Shown in pieces: positions 51,139 through 58,994 of a stretch of DNA of 64,000 nt. The stretch is taken from contig JACJID010000003.1 in NCBI GenBank assembly GCA_014138725.1, forward strand, positions 1 through 64,000. Direction: 5' to 3'. A program made the translations under genes and the position numbers. Under the pieces are notes generated by a model, which ran no database searches, was not told where the DNA came from, and saw only the letters and a list, made by a program, of their open reading frames with translations. The first letter of the stretch is position 1. The number at the start of each line of letters is the position of its first letter. The DNA comes from Kutzneria viridogrisea. Lineage in GTDB: Bacteria; Actinomycetota; Actinomycetes; Mycobacteriales; Pseudonocardiaceae.

Positions 51139-53757
51139 TCAGAGCAGGCCCCGGCTGCGGGCGGCGACCACGGCCGCTCGGCGCGAGGACACCCCGAGCT
51201 TGCGGTAGACGCTGCGCAGGTGGGTCTTGACCGTGTTGACCGACACGAACAGGTCCCGCGCGATCTCGCCGGTCGTGCGCATCGAGGGCAACTCCTCCAG
51301 CAGCGCCCGTTCCCGCGGGGTGAGGCCCTCGGGCAGGCCGGACGCGGGGTGAGCCGGGATGCGGGCGAGCAGGTCCTCGGCGAGCGGGTCGAGACTGCCC
51401 AGGCGGCCGAGGTTGGCCGCCAGCAACTGCCGGGTGGCCGCACCGGTGTCCACGAAGGGCCGCAGCGCGTGCGAGCGGCCAGCCAGCTCCAGCGCCGCCT
51501 CCAGCGATCGGCGCGCCCCGCCCCGCACGCCGTTCTCCTCCTCCAGCACGGCGAACATCAGGTGTGCCCGCACCGCGGATTCGACCACGTGCACCGGCAC
51601 TTCGCCGCAGGTGACCGCGCGCAGCACCGCACGGACGTCACGGGCGCGACCGCGCTGCTTGTGCACCATCGCGCGCAGCACCCGCACATCGCCGTTGTCG
51701 CCAAGGCGCACGCGTGCCTGCTGCACCGCCGCCACCGCCCGCGCGGTCTCCCCGAGGGACAGGGCCGCACCGACCGCGATGGTCGAACCGGCCGCGATCA
51801 GCGCGGGCGGCACCGGGACGTCCCTGGTGAGACAGGCGAACCTGGCGTGCAGTGCGGCCAGGGCGCGCAGCGGTTGCCTGCCCTGTTCCACGGCCAGCAC
51901 GAGGGCGAGCGCTCGGGCGGCCAACTCGACCGCGGGCTCCACCGGGCCGGCCAGCAACTGCGCCATCACCGGGGACAGATGGTGCCCCACCATCGGGTCC
52001 AGGGTCTGGTGTGCAGCCCAGGCCGCGGCCACGCGGGCGCAAGCCGAGCTGTGGCTGTCGGTGAGCCCCCGCTCGGCGGCGAACCGCAGCGCTGCCACCG
52101 CACGCTCGCGCATCCGCGCGTAGTCGCCCCGGCCCGGGGAGGCCAGTGCCAGACGGGTCAGGCACTCCAGCGCGATCTGGTCGCGCCCGGCAGCCGATGC
52201 CGCGTGCAGGACGCCGGTGAGCGTGTGTTCGGCGGCCCGCTCATGCCCCAGGTTGAGCTGGGCCAGCCCCACACCGGTCCTGGCCACCAGCACCAGGTCG
52301 GGGTCGCGCAGCCGTTCGGGCCTCGTCTCCAGCAGGGTGGCCAGCGCGGTGGTGGGCGTGCCGCCGAACCGCGCGCGGCGGATCTCGGCCACCGCACGCA
52401 GCACGCACGCACCCTCGTCCCGGTCCACCAGGTGCTGCGGGGCAGCGGCCAACCGCGCGTCGGCGCCGGGCGCGTCCCCCTCCGCGAGGTCGGCCAGCGC
52501 GAGCACCAGGGCCACCCGGGGGCGGGCCACCAGGCCCTGCGGGAGCCGGTCGCCCAGCAGGCGCAGCCCGCGGGCCTCCCCGCACGCCAGCAGGGTGGGG
52601 CCGCGCGCCTCGATCAGCCGGGCGGCCAGCTCCTCGTCCTGGCCCGCGGCCACGTGGCGCAGGGCGGCGGGCATGTCGCCGTGCCGGACGAGCCACCCGG
52701 TCGCGAGCCGGTGCAGCCCCCGTGCCCGTACGGGCTCGCTCCTGCGCAGAGCGGTCCTCAGGTGCAGGCGCAGCAGTTCGGGGCAGCGCACCCACTGTCC
52801 GTCCGCGCCGCAGGGGGTGAGCAGCAGATCCCGCCGCTCCAGCAGACCGATCACCGCCGCGGCGTCGGCGCGTCCGGTCAGCGCCTGGGCCAGCTCGGCG
52901 CAGAACCGGTCGCACACGCTGGTCAGCGACAGGAACCGCACCAGGTCCTCGGGCAGGTCGCGCAGGACCTCACCGGTGAGGTAGTCGCCGAGCACCCGGT
53001 CGGTGGCGAGGTGGGCCAGCACCCCGGCCGGGTCCGCGCTGCCGGTCAGCGCCCGCGCCGCGAGCCGCACCCCGGTCGGCCAGCCCTCGGTCTTGGCCGT
53101 GACCGCGTCGAGCACGTGCGGGGAGGGCGTCACCCCGTGCTCGGCGAGCAGCGCACGGATCTCGGTACGGCCGAGCACCAGGTCCTTGGCGCACACCTCG
53201 CGCACCGCGCCCGCCAGCCGCAGCCGGGACAGGCCCAGTTCCGGCTCACGCCTGCTGACCAGCACCAGCCGCAACTGCGGCGGCAGTCTGCGGACGAGTG
53301 CGTCCAGGCAGCGCAGTGCCTCCGGGGCCCGCAGCTCGTGCAGGTTGTCCAGCACCAGCACGCAACCCGACTGGAGGTGCTCGAACACCTCGGCCAGCTC
53401 GCCCGCGAATCGAGTGGATCCCCCACCTGTGGACGGGGTGGTGCGGTCGATGCCGGGAGCGATCCGCGCGAGGGCGGACCGCAGCGTCGTGCGCAGCGTC
53501 GTGGGGTCGTTGTCCTCGGGTTCGAGATCGGCCCAGGCCACCGGCAACTCCCCGGACTGGGTGGCGCACCAGGTGACCAGCGTGGTCTTGCCGCAGCCCG
53601 CGGGCCCGCAGACGAGGGTGACCGGGGGTGCGGTCGCGCTCCGCAGTCCGGGCAGCGTGCTCCGCAGGCGGTCCGCGCCGACCAGCCCACGCGGCAGCGG
53701 CGGCACTCGCACCTTCGGCACGGGCACCGCGGTCGACCAATCCGGGCTAGCCGCCAC
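51139..53757 (-). CDS. Large ATP-binding LuxR (LAL/MalT-like) regulator
   Basis: 872 residues, GTG start. Walker A GPAGCGKT (51-58), Walker B-like CVLVLDNLHELRAPEAL, a helical TPR-like middle of about 450 residues, and a C-terminal LuxR HTH (LTPRERALLEELPSMRTTGE then NTVKTHLRSVYRKLGVSSRR). LAL regulators activate catabolic or secondary-metabolite genes. It lies 70 bp upstream of the STAND ATPase gene on the same strand. Confidence 0.92.
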   Translation of the reverse strand: MAASPDWSTAVPVPKVRVPPLPRGLVGADRLRSTLPGLRSATAPPVTLVCGPAGCGKTTLVTWCATQSGELPVAWADLEPEDNDPTTLRTTLRSALARIAPGIDRTTPSTGGGSTRFAGELAEVFEHLQSGCVLVLDNLHELRAPEALRCLDALVRRLPPQLRLVLVSRREPELGLSRLRLAGAVREVCAKDLVLGRTEIRALLAEHGVTPSPHVLDAVTAKTEGWPTGVRLAARALTGSADPAGVLAHLATDRVLGDYLTGEVLRDLPEDLVRFLSLTSVCDRFCAELAQALTGRADAAAVIGLLERRDLLLTPCGADGQWVRCPELLRLHLRTALRRSEPVRARGLHRLATGWLVRHGDMPAALRHVAAGQDEELAARLIEARGPTLLACGEARGLRLLGDRLPQGLVARPRVALVLALADLAEGDAPGADARLAAAPQHLVDRDEGACVLRAVAEIRRARFGGTPTTALATLLETRPERLRDPDLVLVARTGVGLAQLNLGHERAAEHTLTGVLHAASAAGRDQIALECLTRLALASPGRGDYARMRERAVAALRFAAERGLTDSHSSACARVAAAWAAHQTLDPMVGHHLSPVMAQLLAGPVEPAVELAARALALVLAVEQGRQPLRALAALHARFACLTRDVPVPPALIAAGSTIAVGAALSLGETARAVAAVQQARVRLGDNGDVRVLRAMVHKQRGRARDVRAVLRAVTCGEVPVHVVESAVRAHLMFAVLEEENGVRGGARRSLEAALELAGRSHALRPFVDTGAATRQLLAANLGRLGSLDPLAEDLLARIPAHPASGLPEGLTPRERALLEELPSMRTTGEIARDLFVSVNTVKTHLRSVYRKLGVSSRRAAVVAARSRGLL

Positions 53758-53810
53758 TGAATCACCCTAGAACCGCGGCCACAGGTCGCGATGGGCCGAA
53801 AGACCTCAGC

Positions 53811-54428
53811 TCACACCAGGATCAGCACCGCGAAGAACAGGCACACGATGATGTTGACCAGCCAGCCGTGCCCGGTCAGCCAGTCGCGGACCACGGGCAC
53901 CGCGGCCTCGGCCCGGTCGCGCACGAGCAGGTAGGTCAGCAGCGGTGCCGCCGCGATGAGGACCGTGGCCAGGACGAACGGCAGTGCCGCCAACGGTCCG
54001 GCGTGGTCCTGCGACAAGGTGATCCCCACGGTGAACAGCACCACCACGTCCGAGGGGAACAGGCCGATCAGCAGCAGACCGGCCCGGAACGCCCTGCCGG
54101 GTCCGGCGGACTGTAGGGACCCCAGCCAGGCGGGTGGATCCGCCGTCTCCCGGTTCCGCCAGTTCCGCAGCGCCAGCAGGACCAGCACCACCACCAGCGC
54201 GTACTGGAGGACCTTGCCGAACGATCCCTCCCGATGGCCCGCGCCGAGCGAGAGCGCGGAGGCCAACCCCGTCGTGATCACAACGCCGAGGCAGGTGGCG
54301 ACGGCGACACCGGCGACGAACGCGCCGGAGGCCGCCACCGGCCGCCGGGCGGTGAGCAGCACCAGGGCGCACATGATCTGCGGTCCCGCCATCATCGTGA
54401 TGGCCAGTGGGAGCACGTGCAGGTTCAC
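53811..54428 (-). CDS. GAP-family (Sap/LysE-like) membrane protein
   Basis: 205 residues, GTG start, six hydrophobic helices. The first includes VLPLAITMMAGPQIMCALVL and a loop with GPGRAFRAGLLLIGLFPSDV. This arrangement fits the GAP/Sap family, related to LysE exporters and implicated in lipid export in mycobacteria. It ends 53 bp before the LuxR start on the same strand. Confidence 0.78.
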   Translation of the reverse strand: MNLHVLPLAITMMAGPQIMCALVLLTARRPVAASGAFVAGVAVATCLGVVITTGLASALSLGAGHREGSFGKVLQYALVVVLVLLALRNWRNRETADPPAWLGSLQSAGPGRAFRAGLLLIGLFPSDVVVLFTVGITLSQDHAGPLAALPFVLATVLIAAAPLLTYLLVRDRAEAAVPVVRDWLTGHGWLVNIIVCLFFAVLILV

Positions 54429-54634
54429 CTGTGCTCCCCGGCGCCGCCACCAGCCCGGTCCCCGCGCTCGCCCCGTCTCGTCCGGCGCATTCCACCACCC
54501 ACCTCAGCCTCGACACGCACCGTCGCCTGGTACGGCAGTGCCGTCACCACCCGGAACGGGTGATGCGACCGGCCCCGCGCCGCGCTGAGGTGGGGAGCGA
54601 TACCGACTGACCGCGCACCGAGAGGACGGCGACC

Positions 54635-55168
54635 ATGGAGACCTTGACCATCTGGCAGTTCGACACAGCGGAAGGCGCGAGCCAGGCAGCGCAGACGCTG
54701 CGCTCAGTGGAACGGGACAAGCTGATCACAGTGCGCGACGCCGCGACAGTGAGCTGGCCCAGCGAGCGGAAGACGCCGAAGACCACCCAACTGCACAACC
54801 TGGCCGGCTCCGGTGCGCTGGGCGGCGCGTTCTGGGGCATGCTCTTCGGCCTGATCTTCTTCGTACCACTGCTCGGTGCCGCGATCGGCGCGACCGCGGG
54901 CGCGCTCGGTGGGGCGCTGAGCAACGTCGGCATCGACCGCGAGCTCATCCAGCGGATCCGCGATCGGGTCACACCGGGTACCTCCGCGCTGTTCGTGCTC
55001 AGCTCCAACGCCGTGCTGGACAAGGTGGGCGCCGCGTTCGCCGGCCAGCAGAAGCCGGAACTGCTGTTCACCAACCTGTCCAGCGAGCACGAGGCCGCCC
55101 TGCGCGAGGTCTTCGGCGAGCACGAACCCACCCCCGCCGCTGACGAGCAGCCCGCCAGCCACCCCTAA
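54635..55168 (+). CDS. DUF1269 membrane protein
   Basis: 177 residues. Starts METLTIWQFDTAEGASQAAQ, then a Gly/Ala-rich hydrophobic hairpin (GALGGAFWGMLFGLIFFVPL and GAAIGATAGALGGALSNVGI) and a C-terminal domain with TPGTSALFVLSSNAVLDKV. This is the standard DUF1269 arrangement. Function unknown. Convergent with the MFS gene, 3 bp apart. The 206-bp gap upstream holds its promoter; nothing else was recognised there. Confidence 0.88.
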   Translation: METLTIWQFDTAEGASQAAQTLRSVERDKLITVRDAATVSWPSERKTPKTTQLHNLAGSGALGGAFWGMLFGLIFFVPLLGAAIGATAGALGGALSNVGIDRELIQRIRDRVTPGTSALFVLSSNAVLDKVGAAFAGQQKPELLFTNLSSEHEAALREVFGEHEPTPAADEQPASHP

Positions 55169-55171
55169 GTA

Positions 55172-56554
55172 CTACCGGGGCAGGACCGCGCGCCGCCCGG
55201 CCGCCGCCACCGCGAGGGCCACCACGAGTTGGACCCCGAGCACGACGGCGAACGCCGATTCGCGGCCCGCCCCGGCGAATCCGAGGTAGACCGACCCGAG
55301 CCCGGCCACCCCGATCGCCATCGCGCCCTGCTGGGTGGTCACCAGCACCCCGCCGCCGACCCCGGCGTACGCGGTGGGCACCGCGCTGAGCACCGAGATC
55401 TGGGAGGAGCCCACCACCAGCGCCTGCCCCAGTCCGACCAGTACCAGTCCCGGCGCCACGGCCCACACCGGTGCCCCAGCGAGCAGCACCGCCAGGAGCC
55501 ACGCCACCCCGGTGGCCTGCACCAACGCCCCGGCGCCGAGCACCCGGTCGCCGAGCCTGCCCCGCAGTCCCGGCACGGCGAACGAGCCCACCAGGAACGC
55601 CGCCGACATCGGCACGACCGCGAGCCCGGCGAGCAGCGGGTCCAGGCCGAAGCCGTGTTGCAGGGTCAGCGGCAGCGCGAAGAGGTACCCGGCCCACGCG
55701 GCGAGGAACGGCGCGAGCAGCAGAAGACCGCCGCGCACCCCGGGTGTGGTGAGCACCGACGGCGGCAGCAACGGGACGCGGCCCGCCCGCACCACGCGGT
55801 TCTCCGTGCGCCACAACGTGATCGCCGCGACCGGCACGAGCGCGAGCAGCAGCAGCGTCCACCAGGGCCAGCCCAGGACCGGCCCCCGGTTGAGCGCCAC
55901 GAGCAGCAGGACGATCGTGGCGGTGAGCAGTGCGGTGCCGCGCAGGTCGATGCCGACCGGGTTGGTCGAGCGGGTGTCCGGAACCAGCAGCAGGACCAGC
56001 AGTACGGCCGCGATGCCCAACGGCAGGTTGACGAGGAAGATCAGCCGCCACGACGTGCCCCACAGGTCGGCGTGCACCAGCACCCCGCCCAGCACCAGCC
56101 CGAGGATCGCGGCGAGCCCGCTGACCGCGGCGTAGCGGCTCATCGCGCGCGGCCGCCGGTTCTCGGGCAGGGCGGCCTGGATGGTGCCCAGCACCTGCGG
56201 CGGGATCAGGGCCGCCGACGCGCCCTGGAGCACGCGGGCCGCCACCAGCCACGGCCCGGACGCGGCCAGCGCGCACAGCAGCGACGCGACCGTGAACACC
56301 ACCAGGCCGGTGAGCAGTACCCGCCGCCGCCCGTGGGCGTCGCCGAGCCTGCCGCCGAGCACGAGGAAGGCGGTGAACCCCAGCCCGTACCCGGCGACGA
56401 CCAGTTCCAGGTCGCTGCCACTGGCGCCGAGGTCCTCGGCGATGGTCGGCAGGGCGATGTTGACGATGAACGAGTCCATCATCGGCAGCAGCACCGCAAG
56501 CAGCAGCACCGCAAGGCCCGCACCGCCGAGCCTGCGCTGCTCGTCGACGATCAT
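55172..56554 (-). CDS. MFS exporter, EmrB/QacA (14-helix) type
   Basis: 460 residues from MIVDEQRRLGGAGLAVLLLA. Motif C and A features: LPMMDSFIVNIALPTIAEDL at helix 1, GGRLGDAHGRRRVLLTG after helix 2 and VLQGASAALIPPQVLG at helix 4. About 13-14 helices. The ATG overlaps the stop of the monooxygenase gene (ATGA), so exporter and enzyme are coupled. It may export the ester or lactone product, or a toxic substrate; inference. Confidence 0.9.
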   Translation of the reverse strand: MIVDEQRRLGGAGLAVLLLAVLLPMMDSFIVNIALPTIAEDLGASGSDLELVVAGYGLGFTAFLVLGGRLGDAHGRRRVLLTGLVVFTVASLLCALAASGPWLVAARVLQGASAALIPPQVLGTIQAALPENRRPRAMSRYAAVSGLAAILGLVLGGVLVHADLWGTSWRLIFLVNLPLGIAAVLLVLLLVPDTRSTNPVGIDLRGTALLTATIVLLLVALNRGPVLGWPWWTLLLLALVPVAAITLWRTENRVVRAGRVPLLPPSVLTTPGVRGGLLLLAPFLAAWAGYLFALPLTLQHGFGLDPLLAGLAVVPMSAAFLVGSFAVPGLRGRLGDRVLGAGALVQATGVAWLLAVLLAGAPVWAVAPGLVLVGLGQALVVGSSQISVLSAVPTAYAGVGGGVLVTTQQGAMAIGVAGLGSVYLGFAGAGRESAFAVVLGVQLVVALAVAAAGRRAVLPR

Positions 56555-58143
56555 GCGGTCCGGAACCCGCGGTAGCCCTCGCGCGCGATCTCCTCGCAGG
56601 CGCGGCGGTAGGCGTCCAGGCCCCCGGCGTAGGGCGCGAACACCCGCGGCTTGCCGTCGATGTTGGCCCCCAGGTAGTAGGAGTCGGTGTGCGGGTAGAG
56701 GGTCCGCCCGGCCAGTTCGGCGACCTGCCCCACCCAGTCCCGCTGCGCGGCGGCCTCGGCCTCGAACTCGGTGATCCCGTTGTCCCGCAGGTGGATCAGC
56801 GCTTCGAGCACCCAGTCCACGTGGTGTTCCAGCGCGCGCATGACGTTGGAGAGCACAAGGGTGCTGCCGGGTCCGGTGATGGTGAACAGGTTCGGGAACC
56901 CGGCGACCGCGAGCCCGAGGTAGCTGCGCGGGCCGTCGCGCCACTCCTCGGCGAGCGCGTGTCCGCCGCGGCCGGTGATGCCCATGCGCAGCAGCGGACC
57001 CGTGAACGCGTCGAACCCGGTGGCGAGCACGAGGGTGTCGAGCCGGTGGTGGCCGCGGGCGGTGCGCACGCCGTCCACGGTGATTTCCGCGATGGGATCC
57101 TCGCGGAGGTCGACGAGGCGGACGTGCGGCAGGTTGAACGTCTCGTAGTAGCCGGTGTCCACGCACAGGCGCTTCGTGCCGATGGGGTAGCCAGTGGGGG
57201 TCAGCGCCCGCGCGGTCTCCGGGTCCTGCACGGTCTCGCGGACGCGGTCACGGAAGTAGTCGGCGAGAACGGCGTTGGCCTCGAGATCGCGGCCGGTGTC
57301 GGTGAAGGTGGCGACGATGTGCGTGCCGCCGTGCGCCCACCGCTGGTCCAGTGCCGCGGCCCGCTCGGTGGGCGGGGTGTCCAGGATCGCCTGGCCGGTG
57401 CCGGTGACGGCGTGCCCGAAGCGGGTGGTGCGGGCCTCCGCCACGCGCTGGGCGTACCCGGCCACCGCGGCGTCGCGGTCGGCCTGGGTCAGCGGCCGGT
57501 TGCGGGCGGGCACGCTGAAGTTCGCGGTCCGCTGGAACACCGTGAGCTCGCTCGCCGACCGCGCCACCTCGGGGATGAGCTGGATGCCGGAGGAGCCGAC
57601 GCCCACGACCCCGACACGGCCGGTCAGGTCCACCTCCCCGTGCGGCCACCGGCCGGTGTGCAGCACCCGGCCCTCGAAGTGGTCGAGCCCGGGCAGTGGC
57701 GGAGTGTGCGCGGCGGACATGCAGCCGACGGCGGTCACCAGGAACCGCGTGACGACGGTGTCGCCGCGGTCCGTGGTGAGCCGCCACAGCCCGTCGTCGA
57801 AGGCCGCGGCGGTGATGGCCGTGCCGAAGGTGATGTGCGGGTAGAGCCCGCGCGACTGGGCGAAGTGCTCGGCGTAGCGCAGGATCTCCGGCTGCGAGGC
57901 GAAGCGCTCCGTCCACGCCCACGAGCGGTAGAGGTCGCGGTCGTGCAGGTAGCAGTAGTCCAGGCTCGCCACATCGCAGCGGGCGCCGGGATACCGGTTC
58001 CAGTACCAGGTTCCGCCGACCCCACCCGCCGCCTCGTAGGCGTGGCAGGCGAAGCCGTGCGCCCGCAGCCGGTCCAGTGCGTACAGGCCACTGAACCCAG
58101 CCCCCACCACCACGACGTCCAGCAGCCCGGTGTCCGCGCCCAA
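56551..58143 (-). CDS. Baeyer-Villiger-type flavin monooxygenase
   Basis: 530 residues. The TTG start is supported by GGAGGG six bases upstream. FAD motif GAGFSG (14-19), the BVMO fingerprint F-x-G-x3-H-x3-WP in FEGRVLHTGRWP (156-167), and NADPH motif GVGSSG (181-186). A C-terminal substrate region includes NLFTITGPGSTLVLSNVM. It inserts oxygen next to a ketone, giving an ester or lactone, like cyclohexanone monooxygenase. Coupled to the MFS exporter. Confidence 0.92.
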   Translation of the reverse strand: MGADTGLLDVVVVGAGFSGLYALDRLRAHGFACHAYEAAGGVGGTWYWNRYPGARCDVASLDYCYLHDRDLYRSWAWTERFASQPEILRYAEHFAQSRGLYPHITFGTAITAAAFDDGLWRLTTDRGDTVVTRFLVTAVGCMSAAHTPPLPGLDHFEGRVLHTGRWPHGEVDLTGRVGVVGVGSSGIQLIPEVARSASELTVFQRTANFSVPARNRPLTQADRDAAVAGYAQRVAEARTTRFGHAVTGTGQAILDTPPTERAAALDQRWAHGGTHIVATFTDTGRDLEANAVLADYFRDRVRETVQDPETARALTPTGYPIGTKRLCVDTGYYETFNLPHVRLVDLREDPIAEITVDGVRTARGHHRLDTLVLATGFDAFTGPLLRMGITGRGGHALAEEWRDGPRSYLGLAVAGFPNLFTITGPGSTLVLSNVMRALEHHVDWVLEALIHLRDNGITEFEAEAAAQRDWVGQVAELAGRTLYPHTDSYYLGANIDGKPRVFAPYAGGLDAYRRACEEIAREGYRGFRTA

Positions 58144-58280
58144 GATCCGCCCTCCGCCGTGAGTACGCCGGCCCCGAGCCTACACAGGAACGGACAAAGC
58201 AGCCATAACGAACACCTGGGCGCAGGTTAGAGCCGCTTCGAGCAGGCGATCACGACGTGGCCCGCGGGAATGTCGGATGG

Positions 58281-58994
58281 TCAGGTATTCGTGGCCACAG
58301 CCTCGGACACCAGCTCCACGGTCGACTCAAGACTCGCCCGCTTCCGCACCGGCACCAGGTTCGGCAGCCCGGGCAACCGCAGTCGAGCGCGCAACGCCAT
58401 CGAAGCCACTACCGGTGCCCCGGCGGGCGCGCTCACCAACAGCCGCAACTCCCGATTCGCGTGAAGGTAGTTGTCCTTGTTCGCCATGAAGTCCCAATAC
58501 GCCTTCCGGAAACCGGTGCCGGAGGCGGTCACCGTCGGGAAGTGCACCGTCCGCTTCCGCGCGAGTTCGGGCTTCAGTTCGATGTCCACCGTCTTGAGCA
58601 CTGTGGTGAACTTCAACCCCGCGCCGACTCGGGTCTCCACCTCCACGGCGTTGTGCTCGACCTCGGCGGGCGCCATGTCCTCAATCACCGCCCCTGGTGT
58701 GTCCGACAGGTCCACGACCAGGCGCGACCACACGAACCGGCACTCCGGGTGCGCGTGCACCACCAGCATCAGTCCGATGTCGTAGGCAGCTTGCCCTGGC
58801 TCACTGGTCTCGGCCGGCCGGGGCGCGCGCATCGCCACGCCAACACGGTTCTCGCGGCCGAGCAGGCTCAACGCGCGTTCCTCGACAGGGGTGTAATGCG
58901 AGCGGTAGTCGTCCTGCTCGTCCACTTCCAGCTCGAAATACGCGGCGATAGCGAAGTCCTCGTCCACGTGCTGCCCTTCCTGCGTCACAACCAT
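58281..58994 (-). CDS. Unknown 237-residue protein, third gene of the CHAT operon
   Basis: Starts MVVTQEGQHVDEDFAIAAYF; a GTG at 58988 that overlaps the CHAT stop (GTGA) is an alternative start. It appears to be a soluble alpha/beta protein with no signal or membrane helix. Segments: YFELEVDEQDDYRSHYTPVE, CRFVWSRLVVDLSDTPGAVI and FRKAYWDFMANKDNYLHANR. No family is recognised. It overlaps the CHAT gene by 10 bases, so it is made with the protease and could be its regulator, substrate or effector. Confidence 0.7.
   Translation of the reverse strand: MVVTQEGQHVDEDFAIAAYFELEVDEQDDYRSHYTPVEERALSLLGRENRVGVAMRAPRPAETSEPGQAAYDIGLMLVVHAHPECRFVWSRLVVDLSDTPGAVIEDMAPAEVEHNAVEVETRVGAGLKFTTVLKTVDIELKPELARKRTVHFPTVTASGTGFRKAYWDFMANKDNYLHANRELRLLVSAPAGAPVVASMALRARLRLPGLPNLVPVRKRASLESTVELVSEAVATNT

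Noticed and set aside
58281-58994. Third CHAT-operon protein as a bacterial gasdermin
   Set aside because: It has no C-terminal hydrophobic pore-related pattern that I can see and no N-terminal palmitoylated-Cys feature; similarity cannot be claimed from sequence alone.
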